Shown here: positions 43,594 to 55,985 of the stretch, piece by piece
How positions within the stretch are numbered: position 1 is the stretch's first letter
Layout of the letters: the number at the start of each line of letters is the position of its first letter
From: Paramacrobiotus metropolitanus
Taxonomy: Eukaryota > Tardigrada > Eutardigrada > Parachela > Macrobiotidae
Length of the DNA stretch: 64,000 bases
Assembly (NCBI RefSeq): GCF_019649055.1
Contig: NW_026570235.1
Location: 1,240,001-1,304,000 of the forward strand
Direction of reading: 5' to 3'
The notes under the pieces: model-generated
What the model was told of the DNA's origin: nothing
What the model saw: only the letters and a program-made list of their open reading frames with translations
Databases searched by the model: none
Program-made: the position numbers and the translations under genes

Positions 43594-45246
43594 CCTTTCA
43601 GTGCTGAAAAGAGAGCACGGCACGCATTATGTAAGTGGAGCAAGCAGCACACAAGCAATTAAAAAGGAAAGCCTGCTGCAATTTGCACTGGGACTGGGCC
43701 TTCCGCTGTGACTGTCAAAATCGTTAATTTTTAAAAACGGAAAAACTACGCAGACTGAAGGATTTTTCTTTTGTTAATAACAGCCTCAGGAGGACATCAA
43801 GGATAAAGACCAAACCCACCTGACGGTCGCGGCTGCCGAGGAGAGACGAGTGGCACGAATAGGATGCCTTGCTGATCACTCACGCTGCCAATCCCATAGT
43901 GACTCTACAGTCTACATCCGCGCGCAGCCAGTGTTCGATGGTTTACTGCGGAAAATGCTCTAACACTAACAGTCTAACTGTATGCAGCAGATAATACAAC
44001 AGAAATTGCCTCATTTTTTATCAAATATAACAATCTTGATTATTGCACGTGTAAAAGACAGAAGGAAGACAGACATACATCAGAACACCTTATTGACTCA
44101 TTATAATCATTGAGCTTATTAATCTGGCGTCAGCCAGTGAAGAAGCATCTGGCAGATCCGTACGAATAATGAGCAAAAGATAACGACAAAAACTAGGACA
44201 ACGGAGCTTACTTCACTTTATTGCTAATAATCACTTACCTACAAAGTTCGATGAGCACATCTGCAGGGCTTGACAGCGAGATCGTGTTATATGGCAACAT
44301 TGCCAAACCACATTGGTGAAGTGTGGTTCTGCAACTTCTGCTAACAATAACGAGTGATGCCTTGATGGTGAACGTGCCAGCAATGTCTTGAAAGCGATAC
44401 AAAATTTGTTCAAAACGCACGGTAAATTAACCAAAAACTGCAAAGAAATGGAAATCTGCAATCATACCAACAAAAAAACGACTTCGCAAGAAGTTCTCGT
44501 AACAGAAACAATGGGCACGCTGTGGAAAACAGTGTGAGACGATTGTACCACTCGGTTGACTAGAATCTAGATTGACCGAATGAAGTGGAGCCGAGCCTCG
44601 AGTAAACAAGCGGAAATGGTTCTGTGCCATTCAATCTACCATCCTTTACATATGGTAAACCGGTTGGATTCCATTGTATCCACGAATAATTCCGTGCTTG
44701 TCGCTTGAGCCTTGACGGTACGGGCAGGAATATACGGTATGAAAATGGAAATTTCTCGTTCGGACATAATAATTTTATGTTGCAAAGCCAGCAAATAATA
44801 TTAACAAAAATATAACGCAGTGTGGTTTAAAAGTATTTGTTAAATAATTCGGCACATAATTTCATTGCTAACATGCATGTTTTAATGTGTGATTTCTTTG
44901 CGCTACTTGTTGACTGATAATTTGGGGTGCAAAATTTAAAACCAACATAGGTAAACAACCGGTTTAGCATTCAACAGTTAATTATTCATAACCATTATAA
45001 AGTTCATATGGAATCACCTTTAAGAAAACTGTATTGTTTCGACTGGCCACTGTACTTCATGAAGTTTTCATGAACAATAACCAAACCTTCTGCAAACGAT
45101 GTCTTCTGTTTCTTTGTAATTCTTCTACCGCACTTGTACGTTAGACGCAGAAGTAAGTACAAAACGCAATCTGCCGGAAACAAACGAAGTCGCTTTAAAA
45201 GAAGCGCTATACTACTAGTAGTTTTTACCAATGTAACATTATCTGC
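43594..45246. other. Upstream region of casein kinase 1
   Basis: Probably contains non-coding first exons of the kinase. Minus-strand open frames at 44231-44630 and 45004-45231 have no recognised domain and were not called. Confidence 0.35.
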
Positions 45247-47469
45247 TCAAATACTCGCTTTCCGCAGAATAGCGACCACTGTATCAAAACGTAATAAAGA
45301 CTCTTGAAAGACATTAGTCGGCCGCAGGTTTCGCCGAAATCCTACGAATCCATACAAACTGTTAATAACTTGAAATCCTTGCGTAAGTAAGTGGGGAACA
45401 TATTTGCTCTCGGCAATTATGTGCGTGAATGGCGCATCTGACGTAATATTATACGTACGCAGATCCACTGTTTCGGTTTTGTTGTATCTACAAAAAGCCC
45501 AAATACGAGTGTGTACTGAAGCTATCGGTGCCAAGTAAAACAACGATTTTTAAATAAACGTACATCCATTTGTCGTTCATATGAAGAAACCGGCTCACTC
45601 CGTTCTGACAACTGAAGTTATCCAGAAATAAGTGAACACTTTTTGTAGAACTTTCAATTTGATGTAGCTCGTAAAGCGCATCTCCTCCCCGATAATTCCA
45701 CGATGATATAAACAAGAACATGGCTGCTGCCAAAAGGTTGACCAAAAGATGCGCCTTGCAAAGAAGGGAGGAAAATCTGTTCGTAGAGCTTCTGAAATTA
45801 AATTTCCACGACTTAATGAAGACTAGCAAAGAAAACCTGACCGGAAACAACTTACATTCGAGCGCATGCAACAGCCGCGCTGAGATTGAAAACTGGTACT
45901 ATGTAAATGACGAAGCGCAGCTCTTTGTGTGGCAAAAATGAGTATGAGAAGACAAAAAGCAAGAAGGGTGCAATTAAGTTCAGGATGTTCCTGTTTTTTA
46001 AAGTTCCATACAAAGATAATGGAAGGCTTGCAAGCGAAAGTCTTGGAATCACGGAGTAAAAGTACCATGCGAATGGAGAAGTCTGAAAAAAATCAGTTTA
46101 ATAATTCTGTCTAAACACCCTGATGCCACTGGCTAAGAATGTCCAAAACTTGGTTGACGGACAGCTTACACCCCAGTTTGAGCTCTGATTCTTGACAGTG
46201 TTAAACCAAAGGACTTCCCCTTCAGGCCATACTGGTCGTCCCCAAAAATATGAATCCACGAGAAAGGTTAAGAGGAGACTGGCAGCTACCGCTTTACCAC
46301 CTTCGACGAAACCCCTCATAAACGAAATCTTCTTCCGGAGCAATGAAGAAAGGAGCATAGGGCCAAACAGTAAACACAATTCCGATCGGAAAATAACAGT
46401 GGCAAATGCGCCGAAGCGAATTGTTTTCGTTACTTGATCATCAATCCAGAAGGCTGTCGCTAAGATCACTAAGCCACAACCAATAGAAAAGAAATTACGT
46501 TGAGGGTTTATTGACACAGTAATATTTAATATCAACGTAAAAATACTTAATCAAAAATTTACAAACTTACTGTCCCATTTTGTCAATGTACGACATTCAA
46601 CAAAATGAAACTCTAAAACTACCCGGACGCCGGGAAGAAACAACAATAAAAAAAATAGTTTCGCAAGTAGGAATAGGAAAAATACAGCATTACGAAGGGA
46701 CAGTGTATATGCAGTATACTATATTATAAATATCTGCAAAACTGTAAATAAACAAAACTTAAAAAAGCGTGCAGAAAGCGGAGACACAGAAATTTTACCT
46801 AGAGGAAGTGCAAAAATGTTTGCAAGTGGACGAGTTGCATAAAACAGGAAATGGAACTGCGAAGCGGTTATTAGGGCTGTCCACAGTGCAACGTCCTGAC
46901 CGAAATGCTTCCTAATAATTCTGAGCAATACTTTGAAAGAGCAGATCACAAGGAATCCCAGTGAACATCGTGCTGCAAACAGCAGATCCATATTACGAAA
47001 TAAATAAGCCTTTTTCGGCAAACATTTTTTCCCTCAGACTCCGCGTACCAAAAGCGAGCGCCGCGACTTTGTTGAAATGCAGGCAGTCAACCAGAAGAAA
47101 TTTAGGAAGCAGACTTATGGATGCCACGGAAAACGCTCCAATAAAAGTTCTCGGAACAGGTCCTGGAAATTCTTGATGATCGTACTGCAACAGAAACACG
47201 TGAAGGGAGAATCACTTCGCTTTGCGACAGATCTGATTATTCTAATATTTACCTACCGCCGAAATATTAAATCCATGAAAAAGAATATCGTGGATAGCCT
47301 GTGTGTTGAAGCTCTCCTCCACTTTAGTCCATGGGCAAACAGCAAGGTGAATTCCAAATGCGCTCATGAATATCAACTCCGGCAGGAGCCACGTTCTTTG
47401 GATGTGCTGCTTCTGCTTCGGTTTTGACGCGGGCTTTGCTAACTTGCGCGTCTCTGAGCTTTTCATCAT
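45247..47469 (-). CDS. ALG12: ALG12 mannosyltransferase (alpha-1,6, ER N-glycan assembly)
   Basis: Multi-pass ER enzyme of glycosyltransferase family 22 that adds the eighth mannose, from dolichol-P-mannose, to the lipid-linked oligosaccharide. Exon 1 (47469 to about 47257) shows [20 protein letters not shown] with the conserved VEESFN. Next come [19 protein letters not shown] (about 47190-46985), [13 protein letters not shown] and [18 protein letters not shown] (about 46985-46795), [20 protein letters not shown] through [20 protein letters not shown] (about 46520-46130), [20 protein letters not shown] (about 46060-45855), a final transmembrane and lumenal region, and [15 protein letters not shown] before the stop at 45247. 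HKELRF and [12 protein letters not shown] are strong ALG12 markers. No defects seen. Confidence 0.92.
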
Positions 47470-47750
47470 GAATATGGTGCGTCTTCTAAAACAGATTTAA
47501 GCTATTCCCAAAACAAGCAACGAATGCAAACTTGAACCGTAGCAGCAAAACCAAACTCGTTCAAGATACAAGAAATCACTAGTGTACCTAGTGCGATTTG
47601 CTCCAAAGCAAAATGCAACCGGAAGTCAAAAATGATCGTGCTACCGAAAATTGAAATTGACGTCACGCCAAGGAAGCTGTGATTGGTTAGAGTTTTAGCT
47701 CGGCTCGGAAATTTGCCAGGCTATGCATTTTGGCTGAACCTGGCATCTTC

Positions 47751-47786
47751 TGAAAATTCCGAAAAACCGACTTTTTGGAATTTTCA
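47751..47786. repeat. Interrupted inverted repeat
   Basis: The left arm TGAAAATTCCGAAAAA pairs with the right arm TTTTTGGAATTTTCA (15 pairs, one bulged G) around a five-base loop. Confidence 0.8.
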
Positions 47787-47956
47787 TTTTCCCGTCTTCG
47801 GGGAGATGCCGAGAGTGTCTGAAATTCCAAATTTACTGTGTCGTCGTGCCGTACTCCTGTTGTCTAGCAGTTACGAATAACAATCTTTGAATTTATGTTT
47901 CTCCGTGCATATTGCTACTGCCTTTTTTCAGTCGCACAACATCTTTACCGACTCAC

Positions 47957-48128
47957 TGGTAGTGAGTCGGCGATGTCCGCCTGGGGAAGCAACCGGGCGC
48001 CGTAAAACGCATTTAATCAAGGGAGCAGACAGAAATTCGTTAGACACACGCTCTGTCTAACTCTGTACTTTTGATTAAAAGCGGTGCCCGTTTTACGGTT
48101 TACGGCGGATACCGCCGACTCACTACCA
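47957..48128. mobile_element. Hairpin-type repeat element, MITE-like
   Basis: A 172-nt stretch with 15-nt perfect terminal inverted repeats (TGGTAGTGAGTCGGC at 47957-47971, reverse complement at 48114-48128). The interior also pairs partly: CCGTAAAACG with CGTTTTACGG, and TTTAATCAA with TTGATTAAA. The left end itself sits in a perfect local palindrome (CCGACTCACT, GGT, AGTGAGTCGG at 47949-47971). It has no coding capacity. A non-autonomous DNA transposon is the likeliest reading, although no clear target-site duplication was seen. Confidence 0.6.
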
Positions 48129-48633
48129 TGTCAAACTGCTTAACTTAAAAATATTGAAAATTCCAGTAAAAAAATGGGCGTAAATCCAGTTAATGGTGCA
48201 TCTTGAATTTTGCCACAAGCAGCACTTTGTCATCGCACGCGGTCTAGTACTCAAAAGCCAAAAATGGTAAATGAATCGGAAAACAAAAAGCACAACAGTG
48301 GAGCGGAACTGGAAACGCACCAGCCGATCAGCTGTCGGGTAGTCGTACAGTATGCCGACCGAACCGACTGCCACTGCCAGACTGACGAAAGAGATTATTT
48401 CATTTATAATTTTGATAATCTTTTTCAAAATTTACAATCAGCGTTTCTCGGTCAGTTCTCAGTCTCATTTCAAAATCATTTTTCTGCTGCTGAAGAAAGA
48501 TCCATTTCTGTTGTTTCATGCGGCACATGATTTGATCGGACATTCGAAATACACCTGTTTCGAAAAACTAAGGCCACGAGCATATTAATTCTTACAGAGC
48601 CGCTCTGAAAGGTATCCGACAAGGACCATACGA

Positions 48634-50808
48634 TTGTTCAGAACAGTTTTGGATTTGGGAATGGCAGATACGGATGCATCCCGCCGAGGTCGTTTGGAAT
48701 ACTCGGGGAAGCACATTCTGGCTCCCATGGTGCGAATGGGAACACTACCATTCCGATCCTTATGTTTGGACTATGGAGCCGATATTGTTTATTCTGAAGA
48801 GATTGTGGATATAAAATTCCTTCAATCAAAGCGAACTGTTAACACTGCCTTGAATACGGTGGACTACACCATTCCCAAGGAGCTTATCTTTCGAACTCAT
48901 CCTTGTGAACATTCCAGTGTGGTACTGCAGATCGGCACTTCGAACAGCGATCAAGCAGTACAAGTTGCTAGAATGGTCGAGAACGATATTGCGGGGCTGG
49001 ATATTAATATGGGCTGCCCTAAGGATTATTCGGTCCGAGGTGGTATGGGGGCCGCACTGCTGAAGACCCCTGATGTTGCAGAGGATATTTTAAGGAGAAT
49101 TCGGGCTGAGTTTAAGAAGCCTTTGACTTGCAAGATAAGGCTGTTTCATAACATGCAGGACAGCGTTAATTTTGCCAAGCGGATGGAAGCAACTGGGATT
49201 GAGGCAATTGCTGTTCATGGTCGTACAAAAGAGGTACTTTAATTTTTAATGGTAGTGTTCTCGGCTCGGCATTTAATTACTGTACTTCTAATTCTGTACA
49301 TTTGACTTTAGAGCTGCAAATTTTGAAAGCTGTCTTATACTAGCGCAGTAACGACAGCCACATTTCTGGTAGGGTAAAAGTCAGGTTTTAAAAAAAAATT
49401 ATTACATAGTTAAACTTTTAAACTTGAATCTTTGAATGCCGACCGGCATGTTATTACGACGCCTTTCGATATGCATATACAAATCGGAGCGTTCGTAAAT
49501 AGACCCATAATTTGAGTACGTTATATTTGTTAGCTGATGCTTCCCCGACATATGGCAATGCTGTCTAAAATTGAAATTTTTCTCCAAACGAAGTGTTTAT
49601 TGAAATTAATAATATTCATTGTTTGTCATACATTTCAAGTGCGGAACTTTATGCTGTTTGAGAGTTCGTCAGAGCCTTTTGCCGGAATTGGTGCTACCTT
49701 TTGTGTCGTTGTTTTTCTTTGTTTAATACTTTATTGAAATTATCGCTGGGGTATTAATTGGCATTTTACAGGTTTCTTTCGTTTGAATACTATGTTAATC
49801 AGCAATCGGTAATAGTTTTAAAATGTCTAGTGAGGCAGCTTATTAATGTAAAAGTTGCATAGGTTAAAAATATTATTACGATACATGTTTTGAATCTGTG
49901 ATACCGAACAAATTTTATGTACATGCTGCGTTAGATGTTTTGCGTATTTCGTAGAGTCTGTTGCTGCAAATTAGTGTTTTCACCAGTCAGCTATATACTT
50001 TTACTTTTCTTAAGATAGTCGCGGGTTTACATTAGATGGTTTTGCTTATTAGGAAAGACCAAGTCATAAAAACAACAGTGCCGCCATCCGAGCCATTGCG
50101 CAAGCGGTATCGATTCCCGTAATCGCGAACGGCGGCTCTTCTGACATTCGCTGCTATAACGATTTGGAAAAATTCCGATTGGAATGTGGGGCGTCTTCAG
50201 TAATGGTGGCGCGGAGTGTACAAACCAATCCTTCCATCTTTCGTCGCGAAGGTTTGCTAAGCCGAGAGCAAATGATCTCCGATTTTCTTCGAAAATCTAT
50301 CGATTTTGATATTCCTTTTCGTAATGCCAAGTATGGAGTACAGCATCTCTTTGGGGACACCAGCACCGAATTCGGTCAGACTTTTTTGGCCACTCGGGAT
50401 TATCCTGATATGTGTGAGGTCTTCGGCTTTGAAGATTATTATGCACAGAAACATGTGTCGACACCAGAAAAAGATCGTCTCGTCGTGGAGAAAAAATCGT
50501 GTTCCCTGAAGAGAGATCGGGAAGAAGACATCGTAGTGGAAGAAGTCGACTACAATCCCATATCTAAAAAGCTGAAAAAGGCGCTGAATACTTTTACGCC
50601 CAAAAGCATTTTACTGGAACACTGCAAGAAGCATTCCATCGCTCCGGCGCAATACAGTTTTACCAGTACCGGCAAGACGTTCTGTGGTAGTGTCCTGGTT
50701 ATGGGAAAGACTTTTATTAGTACGGTGCCGCACAGAACTAAGAAAGATGCCGAACAAGCGGCAACAGTAGTCGCGCTTCGGCATATTATGCCGGAATTCA
50801 GTTTGTAA
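48634..50808 (+). CDS. DUS2: tRNA-dihydrouridine(20) synthase, DUS2
   Basis: FMN enzyme that reduces uridine-20 in the D-loop of cytosolic tRNA. Exon 1 (48634-49233) shows LAPMVRMGTLPFRSLCLDYG, DIVYSEEIVDIKFLQSKR, DINMGCPKDYSVRGGMGAAL with the conserved cysteine and Lys/Ser phosphate loop, TCKIRLF and AIAVHGRTKE. Exon 2 (50053-50808, after an 819-nt intron) continues ERPSHKNNSAAIRAIAQAVS, VIANGG, SSVMVARSVQTNPSIFRREG. It ends with a double-stranded-RNA-binding domain (CKKHSIAPAQYSFTS to AATVVALRHIM), as in animal DUS2. Two start codons are possible: MFRTVLDLG at 48634 or MADTDASRRG at 48661. The catalytic domain and the added RNA-binding domain are both complete. Confidence 0.94.
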
Positions 50809-51697
50809 CAATTATCATTATTTTTATGAGAGACTTACTCTGTGATAAAAATTATTATATGTATTGGTTGCATAAATTATATTTAGTTGTTGAATAGTGT
50901 AGTTTGGTGTGTGTTGCTGTATAGTATAAAGTTGACGGGTAGTTAGATCATATTAGTGATGTTACTAACGGTTTATGTAGCAACGGTAAAACTTTCGGTG
51001 TGTAATTGTGTATTGTTCGACTGAATGCAGGCGGATGCCCTTTTGGGAATGCATGTTAAATTATTTCCAGTTTTGTAGCTTAGTTGGTGTTGGTTGGTGG
51101 TGTTGGTGTAGATTATTAATTTTAGTTTGATTTTGCTTATAATTTTCTTTACGATCTCCGAGAACTTTTCGATCAGTTTTACGAAATTCACTGCAGCACA
51201 AGCCGCTCAGAGGAGGCGCTTAGTTGTTAGTGTTAATCGAGCGTTTGAAACGACGTAAAACAATACAGCACTTACTGCTACCGGAAATGACTATTAACAA
51301 CCAAAATTAAAGTGTCAACATGACAGAAAATCATTCACAAGAAGCTGTCCCAATCGGCCACAACAATATCCAGTATATATTAACATCAATTATATACTGT
51401 AATGTCCAAACAAAGATTTCGTTCAGACCCCCCTCAAATCACAAGCAACATACACGACATCAACACAACAAAAACAGACTAAAATTAGCCAGTCCATAAT
51501 ATCAGTTCAGCATACCGCTCGGCCCACAAAAATACAAAACGCAGTAACCTGTGCGCACAAAACGAGACTGAAATGAGATCTGTCGATCGGATTAAGTTCC
51601 CTTGCACTTTCCCAACGGCCAGTTGTCGTGGACAGGGACAACAGTGTCGTGAAAGGACGCAACGGCTTCTTTGCAGACGATCAACGTGGCGGGAACA
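50809..51697. other. Convergent intergenic region
   Basis: 3' flanks of DUS2 and of the LDLa-repeat gene. A TTGGTG-type simple repeat lies at about 51085-51110. No gene seen. Confidence 0.4.
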
Positions 51698-52917
51698 TCA
51701 AACTCTGACTGGCCTACGGGTAGTGTTTGTCCTTAAACTGGCCAGATAGCCGGGACACGCTAGCTCATTTTCGTCCAGTTCGTCCGGACAGTCGGGTTTG
51801 CCATCACATATCAGCGCTCGCGCTATGCACTTGCGGTTACGGCGGCATTTCCAGAAGCCGGGCAGGCATCCCGGCTGATTAGTCTGACCGTAACAGCGCT
51901 TTGCATTGTCATCTTCGCCGCCTAGACAGTCGGCGCTCCCGTCGCATACCCAGTGCGCCGGAATGCACTGGCCTGCAATTAAAAAATCAACCTTTAACGC
52001 CTTCATAAGTCGCTAAACACAAAAAACAAAACGAGTAAATCAAATCATAAACATTTTGATACAAACTGAATTCCATTATTTCGAGAAAAATAATATGGTT
52101 ATGGCTGAACAAGAATAGCGGCAATAAAATCTCTTTTCCAATAAAGCTCAAAGTCATATTAAACACTAAACAATAATGCGGTACGTACTGTTTGCACATC
52201 GAAAATGATCTGACGGACAATCGTCGTTTTCGCATCCTTCCTGATCTTCGTCGGTTCGATCCCGGCAGTCTGCTCTACCGTCGCAGCGCCAGTTGAGGGG
52301 AATACACCGATTGCTATCGCACCGGAATTCATCCTCTTCGCAGGGAATATCACCACAATTCGCCTCATCCGACTTGTCGCGACAGTCATTTTGGCGATCG
52401 CACACCCAACTGCAAACAACCGAATCAGTGAACGCAACAGGTCTTCCATGCGCGGCATGCAAATGGCGTGCAATGGGACCGGTTTCAAAGCGCAAAGATG
52501 GACCACCAGCTAGCCATCACGATGCACACAATTCGCCAGGGAAAAAACGCTCTACAAGTGCAAAAGCAGGGCCTCCGAAAAACGGTACTCGCGTATTCCC
52601 GCAGTTCTGCGTTACGCAATCGCGCGCGCAATTCCGACGGTGCCCTTCGTTGGCTGCACAACTCACCTTTTTCTGATGCATTCGCCGTCGTTGCAGCGAA
52701 AATTACCGTATCCACAATACGATTCATGATCGGGTGACTGTGAAGGGGGATAAAGCGTGGAGGCATTTGCAAAATCGCTGGATAAGGGAGCACAGCCGAT
52801 CGGGCCGACATCTAGATAGCTCCACAGTATTATTAGGAAGAACAACGGTACTGACGGTCTAAGCTCGTCAAAACAGTAATGAAACATATTTAGATAAAAG
52901 GAATAACGTAGAACCAT
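51698..52917 (-). CDS. Secreted protein with four LDL-receptor class A repeats
   Basis: Three exons in phase: 52917-52665, 52409-52189 and 51972-51698. The first exon has a hydrophobic signal region (VPLFFLIILWSYLDVG) and the first half of an LDLa repeat. The four repeats are: CGYGNFRC...ECIRKSWVCD...DCRDKSDEANC, CEEDEFRCDSNRCIPLNWRC...[28 protein letters not shown]...DCLGG, and CLPGFWKCRR...LICDGKPDCPDELDENELAC. Each keeps the CxxFxC, CD and calcium-binding D-x-SDE pattern, although the third has GGEDDN in place of SDE. The protein is about 240 residues and ends TTRRPVRV. It has no transmembrane span, so it is probably extracellular. It could be an egg-coat, yolk-uptake or matrix protein; partner and role are unknown. 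Confidence 0.85.
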
Positions 52918-55900
52918 TGGATATTAATGGATTAACATGGGGGTGTGATAAAATTCCGGGAAGTTCCTTACGCCGGTATGCAAAACAGGCTTAAAAATTT
53001 CGGTAAATTCAACTTGTTGCGTGCGAAATTAGAAACTTTAAAAGGGGCGGTCAACGCGCGCCTAGACGAATGAATGAATACTAGGGACTAGGGAGTGGTT
53101 GGATAGTGGATACATATGGCTGCAACCTGCAGGCGATTCGCGTACCGGCCAGACACCGTAGTCGGGGATTCAGGTGAAATTGCGGTTTTCGCGTCTGGCT
53201 TTTTCATTATTCTTCGTCAGCGAAGGAATGTGTCTAGCCCTTTCTTCGTTTTCTGGTGCCGGGAATTTTGGCCAACAATCATGTCTGCCGTCATCGGAAG
53301 TGTTCTTGGGTGCTCCTATACATGTGGCCGTTGTGATTTTGTTTGGCGGGAAAGCCAGACGCGGCTGCCAGGAATGCATTCAGAGCCGCCAGTCACTCAT
53401 CGTCGTGCATGAATACCTACTACCTAGAAATCTTTGAATTTATCGGACGCCTTCTAACACTTATGCGGGGATTGGAACTTCGATTCTCCGGAATCCAGAC
53501 TTAGCACCTGTGTCGGGAGATAAATTTCATGTAAACTCTGCACTGCTTAATTGATATAAAATTATTTATTGTTAGTTAAAAATTTTTAATTCCAGGGTAC
53601 GTATGACTATGGACTAAAAGTGAGGTTTAGCTAATACTGTACCTTAATTAAATTTAACTTTGGTTGCTCACGTTTCGAAACAATCTCAGCTGCTTGTGAA
53701 GGTAAAAATCTGAAAAATATGCTATTTTAATTTTATGGTGCAGTGCAGGCATTCGTAAAAACTTTCACCGTAATGAGCTACGCCCACTACTTCACATGCA
53801 CGGTAATCATGTAATAATCTATAGCAAGTATGACTATTAATTTTCATTTATTATAATTAACAGAAGATGACGAAAAGTTTTTGACGTCATAATGTTTGCT
53901 CATGGGCACGATTGTAGTGTGGTGATACCGGATACGGTCATAAGCAAGCTTATTAATTCCAGCAATAGTAATTTATACATTTACACATAATTTTGTATTT
54001 ATTGATTCTGACGGTGAAGGTACAAGACGGCGCTTCAAAAACTGTGGGTTTCTGCACGCTGTTTATTACTTACCTCTGTAACTTCAGGGACGGTGTTCAT
54101 AACTTCGCATACGGTCCGCGAAAAAAATCTTTGACAGAAGTATGAGGATGGTGGAACACTTCACACGGAAAATTATTTTTTTCTAGAAACCGGTAATTAA
54201 TAGCCTGTTTGTATTCAGCGAAACAAAGATATTATTAATAATGTGTGCAGACCGTGCAGTACTTACGTATTGTAGTACGTACCGGCTTTTTTACACACGA
54301 TGTACTCTTATGCATACTACGATGTATTTATCTACATACGGTACTGTGTTCCAAAAACCACTGTTTAATTATGTTCCAAAAACCACTGTTTAATTATGTA
54401 CTCGTACAGTCGTCCTAATGGTAAGTAATTTTATTGTTAATAGCCGATAGATTCTTAATTACATATGCAGATAAGGAGTTCTAAACAATGCGCTTAACTT
54501 AACGGCGTAATACAAGAGTAAACCGTGGCGCAGAGTGTACTGTGCGATACCGTACTACTGTATGAACAGTAGCTATTAACGATAAATTTATTAATATAGA
54601 TATTTACATCTATAGATACTGATGTTGTAAGTTGGTGTGCTGTGTACGTACAGTGCTTCTATTATTACAGTAATTACTTTGTAACAATTTATGTTTTAAT
54701 ACTTAATTTACTTCAATAATACATATTATTATTATGGTTATTATTACATCAACCACTGGTTGCCCGGCAACCGTATGATTGGTACAGTTGAACACTGTAA
54801 TTATACCCTTTACTAGCGACTACGGTATGTGTGTGAGTCGGTATGACCTTTGTGAAGTTCCTATATACTATATACAGATAGTGGTAATAGTAATACAGAA
54901 AAAAATTACAAACACATAGTTGAATGGGGATTTCCAAGAACATGATTGTTTCATACTGACATACTCATACTACGTGTGTATTGTACAACGCCGTAGTAGT
55001 GCTAATATTTTTATAAACACGTTCGTTGACCTTTTTGAGATTACTTATTAGGGATGCAGCATGTGGGTGTTGTACTCCATTTTACTGTTCTTCGCAATTA
55101 AGTACTACATTAAAATCGGGAATGGAATACGTTTAAAATTTTAACAGTGGCACACAATTAATGAACTTAAAAACACACTACTCCAAAATGTGTTTGTGTA
55201 GTATGTTGATGGTATTTGTACGAACGTTATTTTGCTTGTCATGTTCGACATCCTAGATCTTTTAGTGTACGTATTGTACCTGCATTTCATTGCACAGCTC
55301 ATTTAATTCAGTATTTTAATACGTACTGTAATTAAAGCATTGTGCTATACTTTGTACATACAGATATAGCTTCATGTTTATGTGCTGTACTAATTTTTTA
55401 TGATTAAAAGCAGCAAACTTGTTAAGCTGATACTTAAACGAAACTTGTAAACTTCTAGACGAACCACATTAACAAGTACGAGTAACAACGTAGGGATCTG
55501 ATTTCCGCAGAAGGGTACAGTACTAATTTAAGGGTGAATAAGGTTAAGTTATAAATTCGTCACACCTGTCCACGACCTCAAAATTACATATTGATTTTGT
55601 GTTCACTAATTTTAAGCTGGTTTTTGGTTTACTGTTTTTACCGAATTACGTCTTTTTAAAGGTTTGGGTAAGTAGAAACTAATTAACTGGCAGATCCTGA
55701 AGGATATTGTTTCGTCCAACACATGAAGTTAGGAACACCTAATGTTACAAATAGTAAGTACATATATTATGCGACATAAGTCAACAGACTCGAGACAAGA
55801 AAGAAAAGCAGAATTAAAATAAACAAATGAAAATTCCCTCTTGAAACCCAACGCGAGAGAAACCATAAGTACTTCTATGCATAAAGTTGCTTGAAAGACC

Positions 55901-55985
55901 TGTCTTCAAGTAAGGACAAAATGGGTGTAACCTGTAAATGTCATGCACATTTGGCTTTGCCGGTCGATCTACAGTTTATGCTACT
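52918..55985. other. Long gene-poor region
   Basis: No gene recognised. A plus-strand 87-codon frame at 53174-53437 has a signal-like start but no family features and overlaps a frame on the other strand. Positions 54230-54660 are rich in GTAC and TACGTA words and include a 25-nt tandem duplication (listed separately). Confidence 0.35.
54348..54397. repeat. 25-nt tandem duplication
   Basis: GTTCCAAAAACCACTGTTTA plus ATTAT is repeated twice, head to tail and without mismatch, from 54348. Confidence 0.9.

Larger units (their letters stand above)
47470..48633. other. Divergent promoter region of ALG12 and DUS2, with inverted repeats
   Basis: No gene seen. It holds a 36-nt interrupted palindrome (47751-47786) and a larger hairpin element (47957-48128), both listed separately. 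Confidence 0.5.

Noticed and set aside
45004-45231. Minus-strand 75-codon frame downstream of ALG12
   Set aside because: No recognisable motif and it lies beyond the natural ALG12 stop; probably 3' flank.
53174-53437. Plus-strand 87-codon frame with a signal-like start
   Set aside because: No domain, no splice support, and an overlapping frame exists on the other strand; not enough to call a gene.
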